NCBI GenBank assembly: GCA_964344985.1
Contig: CAYFPI010000013.1
Span: 1-36,177 of the forward strand
Direction: 5' to 3'
Length of the DNA: 36,177 bases
Source: Thioglobus_A sp964344985
Lineage (GTDB): Bacteria > Pseudomonadota > Gammaproteobacteria > PS1 > Pseudothioglobaceae
A program made the translations under genes and the position numbers. Positions within the stretch are counted from its first letter, which is position 1, and each line of letters starts with the position of its first letter. The notes beneath the pieces are model-generated. The model was not told where the DNA came from, did no database searches, and was given only the letters and a program-made list of their open reading frames with translations. This document shows positions 1 to 7,527 of this stretch, piece after piece.

Positions 1-29
1 GACTTAAGCTACTTGGTGTTAAGTAATAA

Positions 30-55
30 AAAGCCCCATTTTATGGGGCTTTTTT
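30..55. terminator. Intrinsic terminator downstream of cbbR
   Basis: A GC-rich hairpin has AAGCCCC paired with GGGGCTT around an ATTTTAT loop, with A's on one side and T's on the other. It can terminate in both directions. It lies just past the stop of the minus-strand cbbR and would also end any plus-strand gene entering from the left edge. Confidence 0.85.
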
Positions 56-61
56 AATGTG

Positions 62-949
62 TCAGTGTAAATCACTATTTTCAATAATAAATTTTTTAAA
101 CCTTTCTGCAATTGGAGATAGTTGGGTTTTGGCATTATGAACTATGTGCCAGTTTCTCATTATTGGAAACCTTTCCACACTAAGTTGTTTAATAATGTTA
201 TTTTGCAACTCTAGTTTAACTGTGTGTTTAGATACAAATCCAATACCTAATCCTGCTTGCACAGCTTCAATAATGGCTTCATTAGAGTTAATCTCAATAT
301 CTGAGTTAAACTGCATACCGGTGATGCGTTCAACTGTAATTCTGGTGCCAGATTCTTTTTCTCGCGTAATAAGTGTCTCTTTACTTAAGTCTTGAATAGA
401 ATTATTTTTCTTCTTAAGTAGTGGGTGATCAGGGTGTGCAATAACAATCAGAGGATTTTGCATAAATGCTTGAGTATTAAACATGTCGTCATTTGGTGGT
501 TCACCCATAATAACTAAATCAACTTGTTTGTTTTTTAACTTATCTAACAAACGACCTCTGTTGGTAACATCTAAGTGAAATGTCATTTTTGGATAGAGTT
601 TTCTAAATTTTGAAAGCAATCTACTGGTAAATGAGTTTGCAGTGGTTGCAACGGCAATTTGCAAGTGTCCAGTTTCAGGGTCTAGCATTTGATCGATATT
701 GGTTTTAGCGCTCTCCAGTTTTTCAATCACCTCTAAACAGGTGTTATAAAACTCTTTTCCAACAGGAGTGGGGGTAATGCTTTTCCCTTTGATGTTTAAT
801 AGTTCACACCCTATATTTTGCATTAATTGTTGGATCTGCATATAAACTGCAGGCTGTGTCACATAAAGCTCTTTTGCTGCATTGGTAAAACTTCCAAGTC
901 TTACAACTGCCTCAAAACTATATAGTTGTTTTAAAGTGAAATTAATCAT
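62..949 (-). CDS. cbbR: LysR-family regulator, probable CbbR
   Basis: This is a 295-residue LysR-type transcriptional regulator. The N-terminal winged helix-turn-helix covers about residues 1-60 (start MINFTLKQLYSFEAV, recognition region AAKELYVTQPAVYMQIQQL). An effector-binding domain fills about residues 90-290. Family knowledge: CbbR activates Calvin-cycle operons and is usually divergent from RuBisCO genes. Here it is divergent from cbbM, with a 273-bp shared AT-rich intergenic region. The start ATG at 947-949 gives the usual LysR N-terminus. The call depends on both family membership and the divergent position. A different LysR regulator is possible, but the context makes CbbR the best choice. 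Confidence 0.88.
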   Translation of the reverse strand: MINFTLKQLYSFEAVVRLGSFTNAAKELYVTQPAVYMQIQQLMQNIGCELLNIKGKSITPTPVGKEFYNTCLEVIEKLESAKTNIDQMLDPETGHLQIAVATTANSFTSRLLSKFRKLYPKMTFHLDVTNRGRLLDKLKNKQVDLVIMGEPPNDDMFNTQAFMQNPLIVIAHPDHPLLKKKNNSIQDLSKETLITREKESGTRITVERITGMQFNSDIEINSNEAIIEAVQAGLGIGFVSKHTVKLELQNNIIKQLSVERFPIMRNWHIVHNAKTQLSPIAERFKKFIIENSDLH

Positions 950-1140
950 AAATATAATTTATTATTTAATAAAAAAATATTATTTTACCTTTTTAATTAA
1001 GTATTTATGTCAAGTTTTATTATGTCCAAATATAGAAAATTACTATAATTATCAAGTATTTATAACGTTTAGTAAAAAAGTATTAGTGTGATTTTTGTAA
1101 AATTTAAAGGCTATATTAGATGAAATAATTGCCATTTATT

Positions 1141-1162
1141 AGTCCTTAATAATTAAAAGACT
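1141..1162 (+). promoter_or_regulatory. Candidate CbbR operator upstream of cbbM
   Basis: An imperfect inverted repeat, AGTCCTTAAT...TTAAAAGACT, sits just upstream of the cbbM -35 region. LysR regulators bind interrupted dyads at this position (about -55 to -34 from the predicted start). A direct repeat AAGTATTTAT at 999-1008 and 1054-1063 lies farther upstream. The assignment is inferred from position and symmetry only. Confidence 0.35.
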
Positions 1163-1189
1163 GCAAAAAAAAGTATTTTTAAATATAAT
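1161..1189 (+). promoter_or_regulatory. Predicted sigma-70 promoter of cbbM
   Basis: CTGCAA at 1161-1166 and a perfect TATAAT at 1184-1189 are separated by 17 bp. This predicts a start near 1196 and a leader of about 27 nt carrying the AGGAG ribosome site at 1210-1214. The weak -35 fits activation by CbbR. Confidence 0.6.
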
Positions 1190-1222
1190 GTGGGTTCTTT
1201 TTGTTAAATAGGAGTCCAAAAA

Positions 1223-2602
1223 ATGGATCAATCGAATAGATATGCTGATTTGTCATTAAATGAAGATGATTTAATCAAAGGCGATAACCATATTCTAGTT
1301 GCGTACACAATGACGCCAGCTGATGGTTATGGTTATTTAGAAGTAGCTGCTCACCTTGCAGCTGAATCATCTACAGGTACTAACGTTGAAGTATCAACAA
1401 CAGATGACTTTACTAAAGGTGTAGATGCATTAGTATATGAAATTGATGAAGCTAAAGGCATCATGAAAATCGCATACCCAATTGACTTATTTGATCGTAA
1501 TATTACTGACGGTCGTTCAATGATTGTATCTTTCTTGACACTTGCTATTGGTAATAACCAAGGTATGGGTGATGTTAAGCAAGCTCAAATGCAAGACTTC
1601 TACGTACCACGTAAGATGCTTCAGTTATTTGATGGTCCTGCACAGTCTATTAACGACTTATGGTCGCTTCTTGGTCGTGACTACAATGATGGTGGTTACA
1701 TTGCCGGTACAATTATTAAGCCTAAGTTAGGTCTTCGTCCTGAGCCATTTGCAGAAGCTGCATACCAGTTCTGGTTAGGTGGTGACTTTATTAAGAACGA
1801 TGAGCCTCAAGGTAACCAAGTATTCTGTCCTGCTAAGAAGGTATACCCTCTAGTGGCTGACGCTATGAAGCGTGCACAAGACGAAACTGGCGAGGCTAAG
1901 ATTTTCTCTGCAAACATTACAGCTGATGATTACCATGAGATGTGTGCTCGTGCTGATTTCATTCTTGAAGCATTTGGTTCAGATGCACCGCGTGTTGCAT
2001 TCTTAGTTGATGGTTATGTTGGTGGTCCAGGTATGGTTACAACTGCACGTCGTCAATACCCAGGTCAATACTTACACTACCATAGAGCTGGTCACGGTGC
2101 GGTAACGTCACCTTCATCTGTTCGTGGTTACACTGCATTTGTTCTTTCTAAGCTTTCTCGCCTTATGGGTGCGTCTGGTATCCACGTGGGTACAATGGGC
2201 TTCGGTAAGATGGAAGGTGGTGCTGATGATAGAAACATCGCATACATGATTGAGCGTGATAGTGCTGATGGTCCATTCTTCCACCAAGAGTGGTACGGTA
2301 TGAAGCCAACTACTCCAATTATTTCTGGTGGTATGAACGCTCTACGTCTTCCAGGTTTCTTCGAGAACTTAGGTCACGGTAATGTAATTAACACTTCTGG
2401 TGGTGGTTCTTACGGTCACATTGATTCTCCAGCGGCTGGTGCTACTTCACTTCGTCAATCGTACGAATGTTGGAAGTCTGGTGCTGACCCAATTGAGTTT
2501 GCTAAAGATCACAATGAGTTTGCTCGTGCATTCGAGTCATTCCCTGGTGATGCAGATACAATCTTCCCTGGTTGGAGAGATAAGCTAGGCGTTCACAAGT
2601 AA
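1223..2602 (+). CDS. cbbM: Form II ribulose-bisphosphate carboxylase/oxygenase (CbbM)
   Basis: This 459-residue protein is the length expected for form II RuBisCO. It fixes CO2 onto ribulose-1,5-bisphosphate in the cytoplasm without a small subunit. The carbamylated-lysine segment GGDFIKNDEPQGNQ is present near residue 190. So are the catalytic-His segment HYHRAGHGA, the loop-6 lysine in GTMGFGKMEGG, and the phosphate-binding ISGGMNALRLPG and NTSGGGSYGH regions. No large or small form I genes are nearby. ATG is preceded by AGGAG at 1210-1214. Codon use is GGT/CGT-rich compared with neighbours, which suggests high expression. The gene heads a cbbM-cbbQ-cbbO cluster; a strong terminator after it suggests cbbM is made in excess over the activase genes. 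Confidence 0.98.
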   Translation: MDQSNRYADLSLNEDDLIKGDNHILVAYTMTPADGYGYLEVAAHLAAESSTGTNVEVSTTDDFTKGVDALVYEIDEAKGIMKIAYPIDLFDRNITDGRSMIVSFLTLAIGNNQGMGDVKQAQMQDFYVPRKMLQLFDGPAQSINDLWSLLGRDYNDGGYIAGTIIKPKLGLRPEPFAEAAYQFWLGGDFIKNDEPQGNQVFCPAKKVYPLVADAMKRAQDETGEAKIFSANITADDYHEMCARADFILEAFGSDAPRVAFLVDGYVGGPGMVTTARRQYPGQYLHYHRAGHGAVTSPSSVRGYTAFVLSKLSRLMGASGIHVGTMGFGKMEGGADDRNIAYMIERDSADGPFFHQEWYGMKPTTPIISGGMNALRLPGFFENLGHGNVINTSGGGSYGHIDSPAAGATSLRQSYECWKSGADPIEFAKDHNEFARAFESFPGDADTIFPGWRDKLGVHK

Positions 2603-2624
2603 ACCTTGTAACGTTTTAGTTAAT

Positions 2625-2658
2625 AAAAGCCTCTGCTGCATGCAGAGGCTTTTTTTTC
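2625..2658 (+). terminator. Intrinsic terminator between cbbM and cbbQ
   Basis: A 12-bp stem (2625-2636 with 2642-2653) and a TGCAT loop are followed by a run of T's. It lies inside what would otherwise be the cbbMQO operon. Full-length transcripts therefore probably arise by read-through, giving much less cbbQ/cbbO than cbbM mRNA. Confidence 0.9.
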
Positions 2659-2702
2659 AGTAAGTTTATTACTTACACAAAATTATTATTAAGGATAGAG
2701 CT

Positions 2703-3512
2703 ATGTCAGATTTCGATATCAATCAATTTAAAATTGAACTAGAGCCATTTTATGAAGCCCAATCAAATGAAGCAGAGTTATATACTTCTGCTTATAATTC
2801 GCGCCTGCCAGTCATGGTTAAAGGCCCAACAGGTTGTGGCAAGTCTCGCTTTATTGAGCATATGGCACACAAACTAGACAAGCCTATTATTACCGTATCT
2901 TGTAATGAGGATATTACTGCTTCAGACTTGATCGGTCGTTTTTTGCTAGATGCTAATGGTACTCGCTGGGTGGATGGTCCGTTAACATTAGCAGCGCGCC
3001 ATGGTGCAATTTGTTATCTTGATGAAATTGTGGAAGCACGCCAAGATACTATGGTGGTTATTCACTCATTAACTGACCATCGTCGTGAGTTAATGTTGGA
3101 TAAAAAAGGTGAGCTGGTTAAGGCTCATCCAGATTTTCAGTTAGTTATTTCATACAACCCTGGTTACCAGTCACTTATGAAAGATCTTAAACAATCAACT
3201 AAGCAGCGTTTTACCGGCATGGATTTTGACTATGCTTCGGCCGATCTTGAAGCTAGTATTGTTTCTAAAGAATCTGGAGTAGATACTGAGACGGCTAAAA
3301 AACTAGTTAAATTAGCACAAACAACACGTAATTTAGTTGGTCATGGTCTTGATGAAGGTGCTTCAACGCGCCTACTTAACTATGCAGGCATACTAATTAC
3401 AGATGGAATTGAAGCGAAGGATGCGTGTCATATGGCTTTAGTTAATCCAATTACAGATGATCAAGAAGTTCGCACAACCATGGGTGGTGCAATTGATGCA
3501 ATCTTTGGTTGA
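2703..3512 (+). CDS. cbbQ: CbbQ, MoxR-type AAA+ ATPase (RuBisCO activase subunit)
   Basis: This 269-residue AAA+ protein has Walker A GPTGCGKS at residues 41-48 and Walker B GAICYLDEI at about 101-109. It is the length of the CbbQ/NirQ/NorQ family. Family knowledge: CbbQ hexamers work with CbbO to remove inhibitory sugar phosphates from RuBisCO; a Q2O2-type complex acts on form II enzyme. The order cbbM-cbbQ-cbbO supports that role over NorQ or NirQ. ATG at 2703 follows AAGGATAG at 2691-2698. The gene is separated from cbbM by a terminator and from cbbO by only 9 bases. Confidence 0.95.
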   Translation: MSDFDINQFKIELEPFYEAQSNEAELYTSAYNSRLPVMVKGPTGCGKSRFIEHMAHKLDKPIITVSCNEDITASDLIGRFLLDANGTRWVDGPLTLAARHGAICYLDEIVEARQDTMVVIHSLTDHRRELMLDKKGELVKAHPDFQLVISYNPGYQSLMKDLKQSTKQRFTGMDFDYASADLEASIVSKESGVDTETAKKLVKLAQTTRNLVGHGLDEGASTRLLNYAGILITDGIEAKDACHMALVNPITDDQEVRTTMGGAIDAIFG

Positions 3513-3521
3513 TTCTATTGT

Positions 3522-5795
3522 ATGACTACTGACCCAAAAGATTCTGAACAAGATGATGCTCAACGTTATCAAGAGCTAGATTGTGCTTTTGATAGTGTTT
3601 TAGATGTTTTTCATAAAAATATTGATCAAGCACAACTAAAGCTTAGCGAGTCAGATCTAAAGTATTACTATAAAGGTGCGGAATTCTTGGCTAAAATTGG
3701 CCAAGGTGATGCTCTTTCTATTGCTTTTTTAAAAGTAATGCCTTGGGTTGGTGAGTTTTATGGTGAAGGTGCCATTGAAAAAATCACTAATTTTGCTTAT
3801 CAGAAAATATCTCGCACGCCAAATAAAGATGCAGTTGAGCCATTTTTAATTAGTTTTATTGATGTTATAGAGCATACAAATCCCGATCAACTTGATGATT
3901 ATTTAGGTTTGATTGAGTATCATCTTAATAAAACCACTATCTCTATTCACGGCATTCATGATACGCACACATCACCCTCATTAAAAGCGCTTATTGGACA
4001 AATTCATTTGCTTTTAGAGCAGTTGGATTATGAAGGGATTTATGAGTGGGTTAATTATGGTCTTAGATATTTTCAAAATCATCCAGAAAGACAAGAAGAA
4101 TATTTTTCTTTAGCAACTGCAGATTCTAAAGCAGTATTTCAGCGCCAGAGAAAGGGCGCATTGTTTGTTGATTTAGAACGTCCAATTAATCTTTTTCAGC
4201 AGGCTCTGTGGAAAACGGACTTTATGTACGCGCCATATTCACCGGATTTTGAAAAACTTGAGCATTTCCATCCATATTTAGAAGATGATATTATTCGCTT
4301 GCCAGATATTTATACTGAGCTGAATGGCGTATCTCCATGTCGTCGTTATATGGCACTTGTGTCACACTTAATAGCGCATCATCAATTTACTAAAAGAGCG
4401 GTGGCTGATAACATCTCACCCCAACAACGCTTGCTTGCCGAGGTGTTTGAAGATGCTAGGGTTGAATATTTGGCAGCTCAAGAGTATCCAGGTTTGAAAA
4501 AATTATGGATGAGTCTTGTTCCGGCTCCAGGAGAAGATGATTGTGATGGTAAGACTCAATCTTGTATTAGACATAGAGCTATTATTCTTACTCGTGCCTT
4601 GATTGATGAAAACCATCCTTACAAAAACCCAATTCTTTTAGAGTTTGTTGAAAAATTTAAACAGTTAATGAAAAGTGGTGAGAGCACTACACAAGATTCT
4701 CTCAAACTAGGCATTTCTTATCTAATTAAAACCCATCAAAAGTCAGACCCACTACCAGACATGTATTTTGATAATACCGAGGTAAGCTATCGAGATGATA
4801 ATCGCTCTATGTGGCTGTTTATTGAAGAGTTTGATGAAGACGATGAAATTTTTCAAAACACCAATAAAGTTGAAGACGAAGAAGAGGAAGAAATTGAAGT
4901 TATTCCGCCACATTATTATGACGAATGGGATTATGCTTATGAGTCATACAAACCTGATTGGGCGGCAGTTTACGAAAGGCTTCATTCACATACAGACGCA
5001 TCAAAAATTGACCGTTTATTAGACAAGCATTCAGCTTTAGTTAAGCAGCTTAAAAAAGTGCTAGATTTGCTTAAGCCTCAAAATAAAAAACGCGTTCGCT
5101 ATCAAGAAGAGGGTGCAGAGTTAGACTTAGATATTGCACTTCGTAGTGTGATCGATGTTAAAAATGGCTCACAACCTGATACGCGCATTAATGTTGATTT
5201 TGAGCATGATTCTCGCAGTGTATCAGTATTGTTGTTACTTGACTTATCCGAATCACTCAATGAGACGGTTGGTTCGTCAGGACAAACTATTTTAGAACTC
5301 TCTCAAGAGGCAGTATCGCTACTGGCTTGGGCGGTTGAGCAATTGGGCGATAATTTTGCCATTGCTGGTTTTAATTCTGATACGCGTCAGAAGGTAATGT
5401 ACTATCACATCAAGGGTTATAGTGAGCACTGGGATGATACGGTTAAAGCACGCCTGGCCGATCTTAAGGCTGAGTTTTCAACGCGTATGGGAGCTGCTAT
5501 TCGTCATGGCGCTCATTATCTAGACTTGCAGCAAAGTGATAAGAAGCTTATGTTAATTCTTACTGATGGCGAACCTGCAGATATTGATATTGGTGATCCT
5601 AAAGTGCTTATTCAAGACGCACATAAAGCAGTGCAAGAGGTGCAACAAAAAGGCATGTATCCATATTGTATTAGCTTGGATAAAAAAGCCGATGAATATA
5701 TTGCAGATATTTTTGGTTCGCACTATTCGGTGGTTGATCGCATTGAATCTTTACCAAAAGAATTACCACAATTATTTTTATCACTAACCAAATAA
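3522..5795 (+). CDS. cbbO: CbbO, von Willebrand factor A protein (RuBisCO activase adaptor)
   Basis: This 757-residue protein has a C-terminal VWA domain from about residue 565 to the end. Its metal-ion-dependent adhesion site is DLSES (Asp near residue 574), with later LILTDGEPAD. A long helical N-terminal region carries the conserved HPYLEDDIIRLPDIYTEL type motif. A very acidic stretch around residues 435-465 (EDEEEEEIEV) precedes the VWA part. Family knowledge: the VWA MIDAS of CbbO binds RuBisCO while CbbQ supplies ATPase force. ATG at 3522 lies 9 bases after the cbbQ stop without a strong ribosome site, so translation is probably coupled. The stop codon overlaps the next start by one base. 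Confidence 0.93.
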   Translation: MTTDPKDSEQDDAQRYQELDCAFDSVLDVFHKNIDQAQLKLSESDLKYYYKGAEFLAKIGQGDALSIAFLKVMPWVGEFYGEGAIEKITNFAYQKISRTPNKDAVEPFLISFIDVIEHTNPDQLDDYLGLIEYHLNKTTISIHGIHDTHTSPSLKALIGQIHLLLEQLDYEGIYEWVNYGLRYFQNHPERQEEYFSLATADSKAVFQRQRKGALFVDLERPINLFQQALWKTDFMYAPYSPDFEKLEHFHPYLEDDIIRLPDIYTELNGVSPCRRYMALVSHLIAHHQFTKRAVADNISPQQRLLAEVFEDARVEYLAAQEYPGLKKLWMSLVPAPGEDDCDGKTQSCIRHRAIILTRALIDENHPYKNPILLEFVEKFKQLMKSGESTTQDSLKLGISYLIKTHQKSDPLPDMYFDNTEVSYRDDNRSMWLFIEEFDEDDEIFQNTNKVEDEEEEEIEVIPPHYYDEWDYAYESYKPDWAAVYERLHSHTDASKIDRLLDKHSALVKQLKKVLDLLKPQNKKRVRYQEEGAELDLDIALRSVIDVKNGSQPDTRINVDFEHDSRSVSVLLLLDLSESLNETVGSSGQTILELSQEAVSLLAWAVEQLGDNFAIAGFNSDTRQKVMYYHIKGYSEHWDDTVKARLADLKAEFSTRMGAAIRHGAHYLDLQQSDKKLMLILTDGEPADIDIGDPKVLIQDAHKAVQEVQQKGMYPYCISLDKKADEYIADIFGSHYSVVDRIESLPKELPQLFLSLTK

Positions 5796-6187
5796 TGAAT
5801 ACAGCGCTAGCTACAGTTGAGTTTGATTATAAAGGCGAGAGTCATCAGCTTGCAGCATTGATCAATATTGAAAATTTTGTCGATCATGAAGATTTTTATC
5901 AATCTGTATGCCTAACCATTGCAAGAGAAAACAATATCGGCTTGTATACCTATGAGTTAGAAGTGATGATGGATCAAGAAATTGTTTTTTCTGATGCAAA
6001 AGGCTATGTGTCAGCTTGTATAGATAATAATGGAAGTATAAATCTTGAAAAATTAAAAGATGAACATAAAAGATATGTGTTAACTCCAATCATTGACAAC
6101 TTGATTCAAAAATATAGCCTTGATAAGGGCGATAAAAATCTTTACAATGCCTTAATTCAATCTTACCTAGAAGGTGAAAAAAAATAG
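5795..6187 (+). CDS. Unknown 130-residue protein coupled to cbbO
   Basis: I do not recognise this family. The ATG at 5795 overlaps the last base of the cbbO TAA stop, a typical sign of translational coupling, so the gene is very likely part of the cbbQ-cbbO unit. The protein is acidic and soluble, with no signal peptide or membrane segment and only one or two Cys. Visible segments include an N-terminal beta-type stretch (ATVEFDYKGESHQLAALINI), a central SDAKGYVSACID, and a helical C-terminus. A role in RuBisCO activation or assembly is suggested only by position. Confidence 0.75.
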   Translation: MNTALATVEFDYKGESHQLAALINIENFVDHEDFYQSVCLTIARENNIGLYTYELEVMMDQEIVFSDAKGYVSACIDNNGSINLEKLKDEHKRYVLTPIIDNLIQKYSLDKGDKNLYNALIQSYLEGEKK

Positions 6188-6345
6188 TTTTCTTGTCTTT
6201 TCCTTAAGAAAATTTAAAAAAATATAGCTAATAATCATTTTTTAATTGTGTTTTTCTATAAAAAAACACAGATTTTTGACGATTTTTTTTAAATAATAAA
6301 AACCTGCCAATTTCCTTTAATATCAAGCGTATTTTCTGAAAAAAC

Positions 6346-6387
6346 TTGATATAAATCAATAAAATCATAATAATTTATTATTATATA
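6346..6387 (+). promoter_or_regulatory. Orphan FNR-type promoter in a convergent intergenic region
   Basis: A perfect FNR consensus TTGAT-ATAA-ATCAA occupies 6346-6359. A -10-like TATATA lies at 6382-6387, near the spacing expected for FNR at -41.5, which predicts a plus-strand start near 6394. A ribosome-site-like AAAAAAGGAG ends at 6425, but no start codon at proper spacing opens a meaningful frame. The transcript would run antisense into the 3' end of mogA. The region 6188-6461 is otherwise very AT-rich and holds no gene I can see. Confidence 0.6.
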
Positions 6388-6461
6388 AAAAAATTAATAG
6401 CTAATACCAACCCAGAAAAAAGGAGTGTGTATCGTCGTCGTCTGTCTAACTTAGTAAGTAA

Positions 6462-6992
6462 TTAATCAAACTCTTGCTCTACAAAATCTAGATCTATTTG
6501 AATATTGGAGTTGTCCAAAAGCTCTAAGCATTTTGGATCGGCTACAAATACTGCGACTAAACACACTGCAATTGCAGCAGGCTTGCCTGGTAAGTTGATA
6601 ATTAAGCTATTTCCACGCGTACCCGCTGTTTGACGAGATAGAATTGCCGTTGGCACTGTGCGTAAGCTTACAGTGCGCATCTGTTCGGCAAAGCCGTCAA
6701 AGATTCGCTCACATACTGCGTGCGTTGCCTCAGGAGTAACATCACGCGTGGTTGGTCCTGTACCACCTGTGGTTAGAATAAGATTGCAGTTTCTATTATC
6801 TGCAAAGTCAATTATGGTTTGTTCGATTAAAGGTTGCTCATCTTCAATGATGATGCTGTCTGTCTCGTACGGAGAGAGTATGGCATTTTTAATCCAATCT
6901 TGCATAGCAGGCCCGCCAATGTCTTTGTATTCACCACGAGCAGCACGATCTGAAATAGTAATAAAGCCAACTTTAATTTTTGTGTTATTCAT
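6462..6992 (-). CDS. mogA: Molybdopterin adenylyltransferase MogA
   Basis: This 176-residue protein of the MogA/MoaB family adenylates molybdopterin before molybdate insertion. The nucleotide-binding motif TTGGTGPTTRDVTPEAT is clear, as are FGFAEQMR-like (FDGFAEQMRTVSL) and the LPGKPAAIAVCL motif. Similarity to E. coli MogA runs from the start (VGFITISDRAARGEYKDIGGPA) through PTAILSRQTAG. The protein is about 20 residues shorter than E. coli MogA, mainly near the C-terminus. It lies apart from the moa/moe cluster at 20354-24482 but completes that pathway. The upstream FNR box at 7097 points the other way. Confidence 0.92.
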   Translation of the reverse strand: MNNTKIKVGFITISDRAARGEYKDIGGPAMQDWIKNAILSPYETDSIIIEDEQPLIEQTIIDFADNRNCNLILTTGGTGPTTRDVTPEATHAVCERIFDGFAEQMRTVSLRTVPTAILSRQTAGTRGNSLIINLPGKPAAIAVCLVAVFVADPKCLELLDNSNIQIDLDFVEQEFD

Positions 6993-7096
6993 AATTTAAA
7001 TATAGTGGTATTTTTTTTAATGGAAATAATGTTAACACCGAAGCATTTAAATATCGGAATATATTTTATTTGTACGGATAAATTTTTTTAAATATA

Positions 7097-7137
7097 TTGA
7101 CCTGTATCAAGGATAAAGCATGTCATTAACGCATAAT
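7097..7137 (+). promoter_or_regulatory. FNR-type promoter of the first dsrC-like gene
   Basis: TTGAC-CTGT-ATCAA at 7097-7110 matches the FNR dyad with one change. CATAAT at 7132-7137 lies 31 bp downstream, centre to centre, the same spacing as at narK1 and narG. The predicted start is near 7145. This is downstream of the ATG at 7120, so translation must begin later, at 7177. Confidence 0.6.
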
Positions 7138-7176
7138 GTAGACAGTCAATTGTTATTATTATTTTTATATGTATTA

Positions 7177-7527
7177 ATGAGTGATGCAGGTATAAATTTA
7201 AATGGAAAGTCCATAAATATAGATTCGGATGGATATTTGCTAGATCCAGGACAGTGGAGTCATGAAGTTGCAACCGAGCTTGCTAAACAAGAAGGTATTA
7301 GTCTTAATGATGACTATTGGAAGATTTTTGATGTAATGCGTAATTATTATGATAGGTATAAGACTTTTCCAAGTGCTAGTCACATAACAAATAAAGCTAA
7401 ACTGTTATTTGGTTTAGATAAAAAACAAGCTAAAGTTAAAATATTCAAAATGTTTCCTTATGGTTATATTGCACAAGCTTGCAAGATATCAGGCATGAAA
7501 CATCCTAAGGGTTGGACTACCAGCTAA
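7177..7527 (+). CDS. DsrC/TusE-family protein lacking the terminal Cys (copy 1)
   Basis: This 116-residue protein belongs to the DsrC/TusE sulfur-trafficking family: YLLDPGQWSHEVATELA near the start, then DDYWKIFDVMRNYYD, then the C-terminal MFPYGYIAQACKISG. DsrC proper has two redox Cys in its flexible C-terminal arm. Here the inner Cys (codon 7480-7482) is kept, but the position 11 residues later, normally the penultimate Cys, is Trp (7513-7515). I chose ATG 7177 over the in-frame ATG 7120 because the longer form adds a hydrophobic stretch not found in copy 2, and the predicted transcript starts near 7145. No good ribosome site precedes 7177. Canonical persulfide cycling with DsrAB is unlikely; a role in regulation or sulfur relay is possible. 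The stop overlaps the stop of the convergent NIT-Crp gene. Confidence 0.85.
   Translation: MSDAGINLNGKSINIDSDGYLLDPGQWSHEVATELAKQEGISLNDDYWKIFDVMRNYYDRYKTFPSASHITNKAKLLFGLDKKQAKVKIFKMFPYGYIAQACKISGMKHPKGWTTS

Noticed and set aside
6247..6270. AT-rich hairpin as terminator of the cbbQO operon
   Set aside because: The stem is almost all A-T and is not followed directly by a T run, so it is too weak to call.
6427..6465. Tiny GTG frame after the orphan FNR promoter
   Set aside because: Only 12 codons, and the GTG lies one base from the ribosome-site-like sequence, too close for initiation.
6658..6999. 113-codon plus-strand frame opposite mogA
   Set aside because: It is a shadow of the well-conserved mogA and encodes nothing recognisable, although it lies downstream of the orphan FNR promoter.
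7120..7176. N-terminal extension of the first dsrC-like gene from ATG 7120
   Set aside because: It adds a hydrophobic stretch absent from the paralogue and starts upstream of the predicted transcription start near 7145.
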